A stretch of 64,000 bases of DNA, from NCBI GenBank assembly GCA_022829145.1, contig CM040743.1:11798146-11862145 (forward strand), given 5' to 3'. Below, one piece after another: positions 31,001 through 44,420 of the stretch. Each line of letters opens with the position of its first letter. The first letter of the stretch is position 1. The notes beneath the pieces were generated by a model, which made no database searches, was not told the origin of the DNA, and saw only the letters and a program-made list of their open reading frames with translations. A program made the position numbers and the translations under genes. The DNA comes from Albula goreensis (Eukaryota; Chordata; Actinopteri; Albuliformes; Albulidae).

Positions 31001-33018
31001 AAAATTTCAAAACCCTCCTCCAATCCCCAGTGTGTGTGGTCAGCTTTCTACAAGTGGCAAGTTTTATTCCCCAATCAAAAGGTGTGACTCATGCACTTCC
31101 CACCAAGGTGTCTTGTGGGAGGACTGTTTTCTGTATGAAACTGCACCACAGCTTTCACCGTAAGGTTATTTTAAACCCCTCTCCCTTCCCACCTGAACTA
31201 AACCACAGGTCACTCTCAGCCCACACCAAAGCTTCTCTCATAGGCTCCGGAGGAAGTGGCCCCACACACCACTCCTCTGACTCAGGTAACCACACACTGC
31301 AGGTGTGACACTGATCACATATTGCCTATAGTGTCAGAAACCCACAAAATAAACATGAGCCTTTCACAAACCTGCAGGCATTCTGGTGCTGCTGGTAAGC
31401 TGCAGATGACTGTCTTTTTTCATCTCTCCCCCGGCAAGGCTGAGCCAGTGATGCTCTGCTAATACGGATCTCCCGGCTCCAGTAATGGTGCTGCTGTGAC
31501 TCCGACACAGGCTCAAGCCACAGGACACTAAACTGTACCACGAAAATGTGCTTTTACCTCATCAGCAAAGGCCAATACCTCAAAGGTCCCCATCGCTGGG
31601 TAACTATTTTGCATAATTCCTTCTAAAAAATGTATCATATCTATATAATCAGATTTGGCTTGCCACTAATGTTTTAATTACATAGGATGCTAAAATTATG
31701 GAATTATCACCAGCTGCCAGCCAGTGTCCACTGTCATGTCTTGATAATAATAGGTGGCTGAGTCTTTGATGAACGTGATCTCTCTTTGTTCTCAGGTCAG
31801 CATGCCTCTAAAACCCTAAAATCTTAACAGAAAAGTGATGGGGAAACAGCTGAAAAGCCCTGTGAGAACAGCTGTTCCATCTCCCGCCTCATGCGGTGAG
31901 GCCCAGGGGAGAGAGCAGATGCTGGACAGCAGTGTCCCCAGGGCCTCAGAGGTGAGAGGCCTTCACAAAAATAACACTCCACTCAGCCCATGCGCGACAA
32001 GCCGGCAGAGCCACATTGACACAACCTGCTCCCACCCTTTGGGCCCCTCAGAGTGGACACAAAAATAAACTGAGGATACACAGGTCAGTTTTTAGCCAAA
32101 AATTACCAGCAATATACCCAGATGCAAAAAAATGTAACAGATGGCGATGAATGGACATCTGACCCATAGACAGGGCTGGCAATTATGCCTAATCATTGCT
32201 CTCTCAGTGAAGTACTGCATTAATCACGTCTCCCCGCCAGCATGTCACCCTTTATGACTCTAAGAGTCTCTGTAAAGGCATCTCAAGGCTATCTGAGGGG
32301 GGTGAATGAAGGCACCACCAACTCACGCAGGAAACTGATATGGCATGGATCAAAGATGAAAAAATAAATGCTAAGGACTTCTGCAATGTATCCACATTCA
32401 ACGACAGACCAAAATACAGATTTCCCAAGTATTTGTCCGTGAGAGCTGACATTCAATGGCATCTATTTCATCAATCGGACTGAAGTGCTCATTAATTTTC
32501 AACTAGCATAGAATAGTGCAGGGGGAAAGTATGAGTAGGTGAGGGGAATATATTTATAAATGAATAAAAATGTGACTAGCAATGCTTACCTGACTTCTTC
32601 AGATGAACCAATTAGAGTTGAGAGCAAAAAAAAAAAAACAAAAGAGGTACAGGGAATGTTAAGTCAATTTAAAAGCCCGAGTGGTCTCCTAGCAACGTAC
32701 ACTGAGTAAAATGGCACATTCCATGCAAGTGAGTGACTGCGTGGCAGTACCTAGCCCAAACATGTGTGAGATGGCTGAATCCCCTTCCAAGCTCAACACA
32801 TGCTCAAGAATAATGTCTATGCTTGTACAGCGGGAGCACCAAGTTATTGGGTCATAAGTAGAAAAAGGTGCAAGATATGAAATTACAGGTAAATGCACAT
32901 CAAAAAACAAGGGAACAGCCTTCTCTAGCCTTGTTAAATGGATGGCAGTGATCACCAGAGTAGAGAAGAGGGGGAATGAAAGAGAGGGGGAGGTGGGGAG
33001 GAGTATTTTCAGACTTAG

Positions 33019-33290
33019 TGACCCGGGCAGTGGTAGTGCACAGGAGAGGTGCAGGCAGCTACGGAGAGGCTTCATCCGGCTCCCTGTCGTGTTGGAGCAG
33101 ACAGGCTGTTCGGTGGTCCGGTTCCACTCTGCGCACACACAGGGGGGCAGGCCCTGCTGCAGACGCCTTCCCTGTACCGCACTGTCTCAATTATCCGCGG
33201 GACCCCTGGCGCCTCGGTCACCGGTGCGGCGGGCGGGTGTGCAAGACACCGGCTGACACAGAGTCAAAGGCTCCACTGGCCGAGGCCATC
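33019..33290. promoter_or_regulatory. CpG-island-like block in intron 1
   Basis: Counted by eye, about 19 CpGs fall in 270 bp, densest at 33195-33240 (ATCCGCGGG, GTGCGGCGGGCGGG), in an AT-rich, CpG-depleted intron. Open frames overlap here because stop codons are rare in GC-rich DNA; none resembles a known protein. It could be an internal promoter, an enhancer or a recent insertion. Confidence 0.35.
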
Positions 33291-34247
33291 TGCTTCCCCC
33301 TCTACCAGTCAGCAGGGGTCAGACAGAGGCCTGTCAGAACTAATGCCTACTGGTCCTAATACAGCCCTCCTGCTGAGGACACTTTCAACAACAGCAAACA
33401 CTAGCATTTAGCCTACCCTCCTAATAAGCACAGAGGCATCTGCGTGAAAACTCAAGCTTTGTATTGTTAAGAGGTATGCTGGCTAATATTTCTTCCATTT
33501 GGATTACACAATGCCCATGTTGGTACAATCATGAGGTAAAATATGAGTTTCAAAACATAAAATCATCCTCAATTCATAATAGAATGTTGCTGTTGAATTA
33601 CACGTTATCTATATTTTACATTATAAAGGGATGCAAGCAAGCTTAAGCAACAGATGCATGAATAAATATGTATGAATAAAATGATTGTTGGTTCAGGTTG
33701 CTGGCTTTTTTTTAATGAGAAAAAATTTGAGTTGGAAGGATCCTTCTTATAGTGAATGTAATTTGGAGGCACCAGAGATCTCATTAGTTCAAGAATCTTT
33801 ATATTTGAAAGAAACCCCACAGATAACCGGTGCTGCACACCAAGAACCCGGCCGCCGAGCTCCGGGAGACTTCACAGCAGGTTGAAAAGACAGCATGTTT
33901 TCTCTCACTAGCAGTGCATACTGCATCACTAACACATACATAAATAAAATGCACACAACCTTCTAGCTTGGCATGGTTTACAAGAAATAATTTCAAACAG
34001 TTTCTTCTTTTTCCACTCTTTGAAACTGGAAATAAAGGCAATGTACATGTTGGAGTCCTCACTTCGCATTTTGTTTGTTGTCAACACTGCCCAAAAGATG
34101 CACTGCAACTTTGCATTTTGTTGCACTGCTTAATGCCATGACTTTGAGCCAGAGGAATTCCAGCCAGAAGGCCTCATAAGGCATACTGAGAGGCAATGTC
34201 AATGCTTTTAGGGACAGGGATGGGCTAGAGCTGCCATCACTCAGAAC

Positions 34248-34452
34248 ACACAGTGCGTCAGTCACAGCTCCAGCTCAGTGTGTAAGTCTATCAGAACATA
34301 CAGTGTGTCAGTTACTACTCCAGCTCTGTGTGTCTGCTGTCTGTTGGAGTACACAGTGTGTCAGTCACAGCTCTGTGTGTCTGTCAGAGCACACAGTGTG
34401 TCAGTCACAGCTCTGTGTGTCTGTCGGAGCACACAGTGTGTCAGTCACAGCT
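34248..34452. repeat. Minisatellite, 40-53 bp period
   Basis: Tandem units begin ACACAGTGYGTCAGTCACAG. Unit boundaries are about 34248-34297 (50 bp), 34298-34350 (53 bp), 34351-34390 (40 bp), 34391-34430 (40 bp) and a partial unit 34431-34452. The two 40-bp units differ at one base; the upstream two are longer and more diverged. Peptide repeats in overlapping frames are by-products. Confidence 0.93.
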
Positions 34453-35766
34453 TGAGCTTGGTGTCTCTGCTGCCAGCACACACAAGAGCCAGAGGTACGC
34501 CTGTTCCCACACCTTGTCACAGCACACTTCCTCACACCCTTGTGTCATGGAACTGAGCTTGAAATCCATTCCATCTTTCCACACACATTGTGCCGGCCTA
34601 CAGCCTGTACAACCACAGAGAGGATGCACAAGGAGCCCGTCATTGTCTGGGAGATCATATTTTCTGTTTATTTTACATCTACTAATTTGCTTTTGTAATT
34701 TTCCAGTCCTCTTGCCCCAGGTGAGCGCAATTAATTACATCATGCAGAAAACATTCTGCTGATGGAATGAGTCAAAGGCCAGGCAAAGACCCAAACTGTT
34801 CTACAGAAACTGCCTCTATATGGCCCAAGGACATACAAGACTTAACTTCCTGTTATGTCAGATTCTCCATGCACCACAGCCAGTTTGGCATTCCTGTCCA
34901 TGTGTGTAGTTTCCTTACTGGTGCTGATGGGAACGTCACTTTCACTCATGACCCAAAAGCAGTAACTGGTAATGGGGAGAGTCCACTGTTGTGCCTACTC
35001 TTTCCTCTTTATGGTTGGTTGCATAAAAGTATCTTCTCAACACTGTCGGGTGAAGTAATCTCACTCTTTGATCCAATTAAGTGCAAAACTGTCAGTGGTT
35101 ATCCAAGCATGTAATTCCAACCCCAATGAAGTGTTTGAGAGTGTAACATTGTTAAACAATGTCTAACAATCATACTCTTCTTCCCCTATCTCCACGGCAG
35201 CCGCTCTGGTTCAGCAGATTGCCTCTCTTATGCCAGCTGTTCGATGGCTAACCTGACAGTGAAAAATGCACTGTGCCCACAGGTTTTGTATGAGGCTTGC
35301 ACAGCTGGCCACCTTTATTTCCAATATCGCAATATCCCTCCACTGCAATTAGCACAAAATGGCAGTCTTTTCCTTCTGCTGGTTACGTGATTCATCATTA
35401 CAGAGGAGTGCAGTAAATCTTCACTGCGACGGGCCGGGTGGTGTGTGAGTGTTAAGGAGACACAAGCAGGCACCTGACTCCAGACCCAGTGCTGAGTATA
35501 CAAGCTTACACACGATTTAATACCGAAAATACAGAACTCAGGCTCAAAATTCATTTCATTCCTACTGTCCATCTCATCAATAGCCATTGCCAATTTTATC
35601 AGCACTGTTACTTTAAAATACACTGGTCCAGTAGTCAGGGGTTAAAATGTATATCAGGCTTTGATAGAACATACAGCAAATATGGCGACACAGCACATAG
35701 TACGTTGAAAAATATGACAAGCTTGACGACCTTTAAGCCCTGGTGGCATAGCTGACCACTCCACAC

Positions 35767-35767
35767 A

Positions 35768-35806
<39 letters not shown>
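35767..35806. repeat. (ACGC)10 tetranucleotide microsatellite
   Basis: Ten perfect ACGC units with short CA and GC extensions at the edges. Strict purine-pyrimidine alternation with half the dinucleotides CpG-containing makes it prone to Z-DNA and to mutation. Confidence 0.97.
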
Positions 35807-38800
35807 GCACTTCACAGCTGACAGTTCAGTCATGCGTGATGTAATTATCCAGACAGCTTTCTCCAGCATTCAGGCCGGATTTCATATCAGAAGCCTTGGG
35901 TCAGCCGGTACATAATAGCACACGAACAATGCCCTAAAGAAACAGACCTGGAGTCAGTGATAACAACCATTTACGAGAGCAGAAATCAACCAGTGTCACA
36001 TGGAAATTTGCTAATTTATGAGAGGAGGACAGGGCAAATATGAATTGTTTGTCTTGAATGGGATGTTCATTTTACAGATGATAATTATTATTTTCCATGT
36101 CAGGAGAGGAGCTGGATCTACTTTAAGCAGTTCTGGAACAAAGGAAATCCAAATCTGAGAATACAGACTGCCTCCAAGAACAGTAAATTATCTGTGTAAA
36201 GCACATCAGTGCGGCACTGCAAAGCTATCCTCATCAGCTAGCTATCAGAGGAACCTAACTGTGTTATCCACAGCATGCCTGCTTATTGGACAATAAATGG
36301 TGCTTGAGAAACCAGGCCAGCTTCTTTAGGGTTGGGGGAGGGGTCGTAACACTCTGTGTTCACTCTGGGCACCAGCGGCTTCCTATCATGACTGGAGGAT
36401 GGAAAAGCCTCTACGCATGGGCAACTTAAACATTTCCAGCAGACTCATTTTTTCTAACTGCAGAGAGCTTGCATCCAACCACAATGCAATATTGCATCAT
36501 GCACAAACACACGCTGACCGCTTCAATGTCTTCAGAGGGACAGGACTATATATGGAGAGGTCAGAGAGACCTTCTAAATACCAGTATCCATAACTCTGCA
36601 TTCCCCTAGGACAATGAGCAGTGTGAGGGAAGAGAGCTGATAACAGGCAGAGAAGAGGACCTCATTTTGAAATTGACTTCAACAATTTAACAAATACAGA
36701 TGTATATGATTCCAATAATTACACAATATGCACAATGCACAGCTCACATATATCAAACCATCTCTCTGTAGGTCTTCCCACAAAATAGCCCTATGCACAG
36801 CAATACACATTTGTGAAAAATGAAATATTGTGAATGCATGCAGTGGCGTGAGGATGCCTTTATTATTTATGAGAATGTGAACTCTGTTCTGCCTTTTCCT
36901 TGTGACTCCATCTGTTATTGCACTGTTTTCTCCTCATACACAAAGCTGCCTTGAATAAAATATGCCAATAAAACAGCAGAAATGACTGAATTCAAAGTGA
37001 AACAGTAACATGTAATACATAGTAATACAGTACTCAGTCACTGATCAGAGGATAATTCAATATATTTATTTGTATCCATTGTAAACAGAAGCTGTTTTCA
37101 CAGTGCATATTATATTTTTGTCAGCTGGGCACTGCAAAGGCTCCACCATGGACACTATTCAATGGACCAATTTTAGGAAAGCACATCACGAAATAGGGAG
37201 TTAGCTGGTCAATTTATTGAATATAAAAGTATTGTAAAACAAAAAGAAAATCGTAATCACATTATTCAGAACTCAGGATACATTTCAGGAGAGAATGGGT
37301 GACTGCAGAGAACAGGCTAACAACACTAAAAACAAGCAATAAGTTATAAATCAAGGACTTGTTTGAACCAATCAAAATATGCTGCTCTTCACAAAACAAT
37401 AAATGATTGGTTACACTGAATGAGTTACCATTAGCATAAGGTAGCTCCGCCTTTTTTGTGTTATGATACTGCACTCTTACCTCACATTTTAAAAAAAAAA
37501 ATAAAGTCATGAACTTTGAACATTTTGAAACATTTTCTAAAATCATGAAAAAATGAATTGCATTGAAAAATATTTAAATAAGTAAAGTTATCCACAATAA
37601 TTAGCAAATTGGCCCATGGGCTGAAAGTCCCCAACCCCTACAGGCTACTGACATAGTCTAAGCTCAGATCTGGTGCTCTAAGGCCTAGTCTCCTTTCTGG
37701 AGTGCACATTAATCAATTGAACCACTTGCAAGACAAACTAAGGGAGTATGATGAATCTTTTTGAACTCAGTGATTAGCAAACCTGACTGCTTCCACTGAA
37801 GCAGTTTTTTTTCCTCCCATGAGAGCAGACTAAAACAAACCCTGCTGCCTCAAAATGCTCAGAGCCAGTCGATTCAAAAACCTGGCTCATTATGATTTGG
37901 CCTTCCCAACCGAGAAGTAAAGAAAATGGGGATTAAATAAAACAAAAAAAGCTGACTCAATGCCAGCTAAGCTGCAAGTGGAACCTGTTCACACTGAGGC
38001 AAAGATAGAAAAAAGCCGGCTATGCAGCAGCCTACATTGCAGTGTCACTTTGGGTTTAAGAGATCAAGAGAAACCTACAGAAACAAAGACATGACAAAAA
38101 GAGAACACAAGGTGTTTTCTAAAAATGCATTCAGTGTGTGATCAAGGTATGAATAGTAAGAATCATAAGAGATGCTGCATCTTTGATAGAATGTGTGCAA
38201 GATGCTACACTCAGGGGAGGCAAAAGCAGTTCAGTCATCATGCACTCACAAATAAGTTCACTGCAAATCTGGTTGACATTTTTCAATTCCTACACCAAAT
38301 GAATTCAAAATCTTATCAAAGAGTCCCTCAACACATCATTGCGGTCTTCAACTTCCCATTTGTTGGTGAAGTTCAAAAGAAACCTCATAAAACATTCACT
38401 GAGGCTTGGAGAAGCCTTGCCTCACCTTGGCACTGAATGACCTTGGGTTCATTAATCTAATTACAGTATGAAGCGTTCACCATCCCTTCCCCACCAAGAG
38501 AGTCGTTCTGGCCATTGATTCCTCACTGATTTCCTTTTGTATCCTTCAGAAGAGATTCTTCGCTAAGCTTTGAAAATAATATAATTCTTTGGTTTTATTA
38601 TGGGGGAGGGAATGAAATACTACCTTGGTTTATAGTGGGGAGGGGATTCTACATATACATGGTTCAAACAGACATAGTTTATCATATCAATAAGCTAACA
38701 GTTGTACAGGAACGACCATGTTCAACCATTGTATGTGTCAAAAAAACAGAAGCCGTAATAACCTGCAATGTCATGGTTTTAATCTAAAAAGTCTCAATAC

Positions 38801-38851
38801 ACAATTACTGAGAAAAACTACTTCCTTAACTGTCACTCACAAATATGGATG

Positions 38852-38988
38852 ACAATAAATAATAGCAACAATAATGGCAATAATAATATCAATAATAATA
38901 CTAATGTTAATCGCAGTACTATAGTCCTACTACTACTACAACTACTAAGAGCAGTAATAATAATAACAGCTACTGCGATAACAATAAC
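38852..38988. repeat. Imperfect AAT/ACT trinucleotide repeat region
   Basis: Degenerate runs of AATA/ATA followed by TACTACTACT and AATAATAATA, with many substitutions. It looks like an old decayed microsatellite. Confidence 0.85.
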
Positions 38989-40969
38989 ACAAAAAGGTGC
39001 ACACAGAGGAAAGTCACATTTCCATAAACTTGGAGATCACAGTTTGGACAAACTGCAATGAAATTAATAGCAAAATAAAAGCTGCAAGCAGTGATAAAAC
39101 AAGAGCAAGTACAAACCGTGAGCCTCTTGTATTTAAAAACAAATCACAATCACATTCTAATGTAAAGGCCATACACTTACAGTGCTGCCTTTACTGTGTT
39201 TTGGTGAATGCCATTAGAATGCTGTCATTCCATTCTACAATGGATTGCAAATCATTTTTATTAAAAGATTGCGATTTCACTTTGCAGAACAGTCAGAAAT
39301 TATTTTTGAAGTGAATACTGCTCTGGGTAAGTTATATGTGGGTACGATGAGAATTGACTTATTGAGAATGGATAAGGATTTAATGTAATTAGAATTTGTT
39401 CAAAATATGCTTTGAATAAAATTTGAACAATCAGAATTCATCTTAAAATTGATGAATTATCTGATATAATATTAGAATGGAATATCATTACAATAAAGAA
39501 ATGGAATAGAACAGAATACAGATTAGAACACAGAATTGTTCATATGAATAAAAGTTAGAATTGTTATTAAAATTTTATGACACCGTTTTAGTTATAAAAG
39601 AATGAAGATTGGGGTATGATTTAATTGTTTTTAAAACTGAGATTCAAATTACATGCCATTAGTGTAATTATAATGGTGATGACATCATAACTATCAGTAA
39701 TCAGAGCAAAAACAGTCAGGTGTAATGTTGGATAGCACAGTTCTTCTTTACAAATTTTGGTGTGTGATCCTAGCAGCTGCTACTGAAAACCCAGGAACAT
39801 CTGGTCTTGAGCTAAAAATGCAACGAAAATGAGGGAAAGCTGTATGCAGAAACAGAGTGAGCCTGCATATTTCAGCTTTTCATATTTAAAGCTTGGGGAC
39901 AGGGTTAAAATAGGGTAAATCCTCGGCAGGTTTTAGGGGTAAAGTGAATTCATACCCTAATCTCTGGCCCTGAGGGAAAAACCCTTTGTCTCGATAGCTG
40001 AGGGTGTGCAGTAAAGACCTGCTGCATTCCTGTGCATCAAAACCCATGAAGCAAATCATTCCACAACTATTAAGTTACTGATTAATTCCAACGATGCACA
40101 AAGATCACTATTCAGGAAGAGAAGAAACTGATATATTCCATCATCATAAAGGCAAACCGCTCCCTTGCACATGCCACCAAGCCAAAATGATTCTACAGGT
40201 TTACCAAGAATTTATTTATTCATTTATTTATAAAACCCTTGTTTTAGCTACAGAATTCATATATTATTTTAAAATCAATATCTAGTTATATAAGAACTAA
40301 GCAGATTGTTCTACTGTGGGTACAAATGCAATTAGCCATGATGTTAATGAAATGACTCTGTCACTACCATGCTGATAATTTTGCTGACTCATCACACCAA
40401 ACTGCCACTACCCAAAAATGCAGGGGGACAGATCTGGACAGATCTTTCAGAGGGAACCCCTCTGAAGTGTGTGTGTGTGTGGGGGGGCAATTGGTTTGGT
40501 CCTCACAGTCTTTCCCTTCAGATATGCAAAGCTTTGTCAATAAGGTAATTTCAATCTGTGCTGTTTCTATTTATTCAGGTCCTGGTCTGTGATGTTTACC
40601 CATGTACATACGATAACAGGATGCAGAACAGCACAGACCCATGCCGTTTCTCTGCATTAAATCACTTGGAGGATAAAGCTGTCAGAGCTAAGCAGAATTA
40701 CACAAGTGATTTTCCTTCCATCTGTATGTTTTTTGTGTTCAATTCTCACTGACCCCAATGCAGCACTTTATAATCAGTGATATGGTTTCCCACTCCTTCT
40801 CCAGCTCCATTCCACTTCAACTGAACAAGAATGTAGAAAAACAGTGGAACAACTTGCCCCAACAAAACATCGACAGTTGCTGTAACTGAAGCCAAACTAC
40901 ATTTTATCTTTCCACTTTGAAGAGCAGGGGGGAAAAATTGAGACATTTTTGATGTATATTGTGTGTGTC

Positions 40970-40989
40970 TTTTTTTTTTTTTTTTTTTT
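40970..40989. repeat. T20 homopolymer
   Basis: Twenty T's followed by GGGG. It may be the tail of a decayed retroposon read on the minus strand, but no body was recognised. Confidence 0.9.
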
Positions 40990-43609
40990 GGGGTTCACAT
41001 GAGGAAACAGGACACAATGTGTCTGCATTACAAAATTCCAGACAGGCTTTCAACATCCTGAGAAACCCTAAATAAAATGTAATAATTTATGAGTGAGCGC
41101 TTTATTAGCTATGGAACACTTTTAAAATGATTTATGGGCTTGGCAGATGCCATTCCTGAGGCTCCACAGAAAACAGTACAAACACACTACAGCGCTGCCA
41201 TCAAAGGGCCTTTAAAGGGAATGAGATTTATCACACCCAAGGTGGTGCGTGCGTATGGATATTAATTAGCACATTACTACAAAAGCGGCTTTTGGAAATC
41301 GATAGCTGCTGTGTCAGTCTGACTAAAGGAGATGGCAGTAAAGAAAAAGCCGATACTGGCTCAGTGCTTTGACAGAAAGGACCATCAGGAAAGATAAGAG
41401 CAAAGTTATCTGTGCTTCCGTAGATATACTCTACTCACATACACACAGCACAATATTTGCTATGCCAAATGTAGGTAATGTTTGCTCTGTTGATAAGTGT
41501 GTACATACATCACTTGTGTGATCATACCCCAACGTCACTGAGCATTAAAAACCATATGCAGTCCTTCTCAGAATTTTTATCACAGCCTACTTTGACAAAA
41601 TAAACTAATATTACATAAAAATCCACTTAGCCTTCATTGGAATTCATTTTCTCCAAATTGTTACCAAAGGTTCACCTATAACACTCAAAAGCTCGGGTGC
41701 ACTCTGTTTTGATGGCAGTATTTTCCTGCTGGGAATGATTCTCTCGTGTTCTCTCTCAATACAACATCTGTTGCAGGACAGTTGCGATGCTGTTTCTTTT
41801 ACCATGCTGGAATTTTAAATTCACTCCCTAAAGCAGTCAATGAAACACTTGACTAATTGACCTGAGGTTTTTGCTGGTCCAGCAAATCAAGGAAATGTTG
41901 AGCTCTGTTTTTTTTTTCCAAGTGTCTGTTGGAGCAAATTCCATGATACTACAATACCTGATGCCTCCTACAAAAGTGAAAAAGCATCTCAGATGGAGAC
42001 AGGGTAGAAGTGGGCACAAGGTCTCAGTTAAGAAATACAGCACGATTCTAGTGCAGACAGGGAAACCACATCCATGATGGCTCTTAGGTTTTGTGTCCCT
42101 AATGGCAACAGCAAGGACTATATTTTTTTTCTACACTAGTAATCTACTGGAGGCAGGTTTGACCTGTGCCAGTTTGTTTGTCCACGTACATGACAATAAA
42201 CACATCTACTTTGCCTGGATAGCTTTCCACCGCTCCCATAGCATAAAATGAGCCAATACTGGTAAGTCCGGATGCAGGGCAAGATGTGCCTGACCATGAT
42301 ATCTCTGAGCTACAGTTGAATCTAGACTTGTGTATTTATGTAGGTTTTAGGACTTCGGAGAAGAGCGCTACCGTGAGAAAAATCCTTCAAAGGCCAGGCC
42401 GTGCTGTGTGATCTATGATAAAGAAGCTCACTGGGAGAGCAGGCGAGATGCACGCTAATGGCAATAAGCAGTGAGCAGTACACCTCAAACACAAGGGATA
42501 TTCTCACACACAGCACATCAGCACACTGGCACACAAGTGCTGCTCCAAATTCCCCACCAGAAACCAATCCAGCCAAAGGAGCGATTTGGCAAGAAGGATG
42601 AATAGAATGTAACAAGATTAGATTCTAAATCCTATTTAACAATCACCATGGGTTGATAAGATTCATACTGATATTAGATCAAATACAGTGAATGCGTTGT
42701 ATTTTACTCTACTGGAACTAACAAAATAATTAAATCAGTATATTTAGTGTAGGGCAGTTTCCAGTGTCCAATACATTTTACTGACATCAAAACTTAAGCA
42801 CATTAGCACCTTTAATGAGCTGTGTATATACATATGTGTTATGGAAATGACACCATAATGATGTAAATTCAGATCAAGATTACTGGTGCTACAAACAATG
42901 ACTGTTAAATACCAGCCATGTACATAATGGTCTGGCAGTGACAAACACTACCACTCTAATAGCCAGACTAATCACTACACCTCAGTCAGGCTGAGTCAGG
43001 CTGAGGCCAGTCTCCTCCAGCGCTGTGGGCAAGTAATTACTTTAACAGTGGGCTGGATCAAAGAGCAACCTGCTAAGGTGAGAACTGGGAAAAGACCTGC
43101 AAACACCAGCAAAAACCAGCAGCCAATTTAAAAGAAAAACAAGCGACTGTACCCAACTGTAATTTTTCATGAATTAAATACAGATTAATCAAGATTATTG
43201 AACAGGTTGTGTCCTGACATAGATTTGTTGTTTCCAAGATGTTTGTAGAATCAGGGCTGTTACTCCAGTAACAAAGAAGAATGTAAATGAAAATGGGGTT
43301 TTCCATCTATGCTTTGGGGAAGTTTCAAGGGGTTTTCACTGACACAAAACAAATGGTGTGTTATGACACAGCAAGAGTCATCTTTTATTGCCCAGAGAAT
43401 TAGCCAAGTCTGTGTATCATCCTATCAAGTTCATTTCTTGGTTAATAGCTTTCAGTTTCTCCGAAATATACAGGCCAGGATTCAATCAACATTTGTACTT
43501 AACTTAATATTTTACAAATACAATAATAAGAGTTATGTATTTCATCTACAGTTTAACAATCTAACGTACATGGTTGCAGAACTCGCCAGATTGCGTCACT
43601 AAAGAAAAC

Positions 43610-44420
43610 ATGTATGATTTCATTTAATTGTGAGACAAAGATAAATGTTGACCCTGATCCTGGCCACATTAATTTCTTTCTCCTTTCAACATATATTTCA
43701 AATTAACGTTAACTAAAGCATTCAAATTAAAGCGCTACGATCTTTGGGATTTGTGCTGTTGTTGTAAATTTGGAGGGAAAAAAACCACATGAACTTTAAA
43801 TGAAAATCTTTTTAAAGTTTCCCTGTTCCGTTATCTTCAGTGGAAATGTGTTTCTAGGACCTAAACGGTGCAAAGGGCTTATAATGATGGCTTGAAAGGG
43901 GGCCATGGTGTTAATTGCCCGTAGCAGTGTTAACTGAAATCCCATAATTATTTAACTGGGAGAGAATGGGCCATTCAGAAACAGCATTGGTTTGTTTCCT
44001 CTCTATTAGGCTCCTCCGGATCTGACCAAGGCTGCCTGGAGGAAGTGTTGAAAAAGAGAGAACCCAGATGTAGCTGTGGATATGAGACCTGTGCTAAATC
44101 AGCAAGAAATGTGAAGCATTATCCATAATTATGAAGTGCAATATGAGCTGAGAGCCCTGAATTTGGTGTTGTTACCTAGAGCCAAATCCGACGTCGCTGT
44201 TTCTGTGATTTCAGACGTTGTATAGCAGATGCACTTACATAGTCAAATGCTCAGGCTCATGTTGAGCTGAAAACATGCTATCTGATGATTGCATGCTGCT
44301 AAACCAGAAGGATTTGGATATCTCCGCACAGACTAGCTCAATCCCCTCCTGCTGTGTTCCTCATCCCCCGTCCCCTGAGATACAGTAATGAATATTGGAA
44401 TTTTTTTGTACATGGCGCTT
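43610..44420. promoter_or_regulatory. Candidate conserved non-coding segment in intron 1
   Basis: This stretch has few simple repeats and many homeodomain-type cores (TTAATTGCCC, CATAATTATTTAAC, AAATTAACGTTAAC) next to more GC-rich blocks (CTCCTCCGGATCTGACC). Such composition is typical of vertebrate developmental enhancers, but without alignment it is a guess. Confidence 0.25.

Larger units (their letters stand above)
26703..34247 (-). other. ext1: EXT1 intron 1, second part
   Basis: No exon was recognised. It contains CA/CG-alternating DNA around 27580-27620, a C-rich and CA-rich stretch at 27690-27770, and a C-run at 28999-29009. An AT-rich segment with an octamer-like site lies near 27860-28060, and a strong CpG-rich pocket at 33019-33290. 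Confidence 0.85.

Noticed and set aside
32689..33138. 149-codon open frame on the minus strand
   Set aside because: It runs partly through the GC-rich pocket where stops are scarce. It has no family resemblance and no supporting splice structure for EXT1.
32976..33411. Overlapping open frames of 100-127 codons on the plus strand
   Set aside because: Several frames are open simultaneously in CpG-rich DNA, which indicates composition rather than coding selection.
34278..34762. Open frames with repeated Ser/Val/Cys peptide units
   Set aside because: The peptide repeats are translations of the minisatellite at 34248-34452.
35761..35810. CRISPR-like regular repeats
   Set aside because: It is a contiguous tetranucleotide microsatellite with no spacers, in vertebrate DNA.
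36850..36870. CAGTGGCGTGAGG as a second hAT left end
   Set aside because: No matching inverted end or 8-bp duplication was found nearby.
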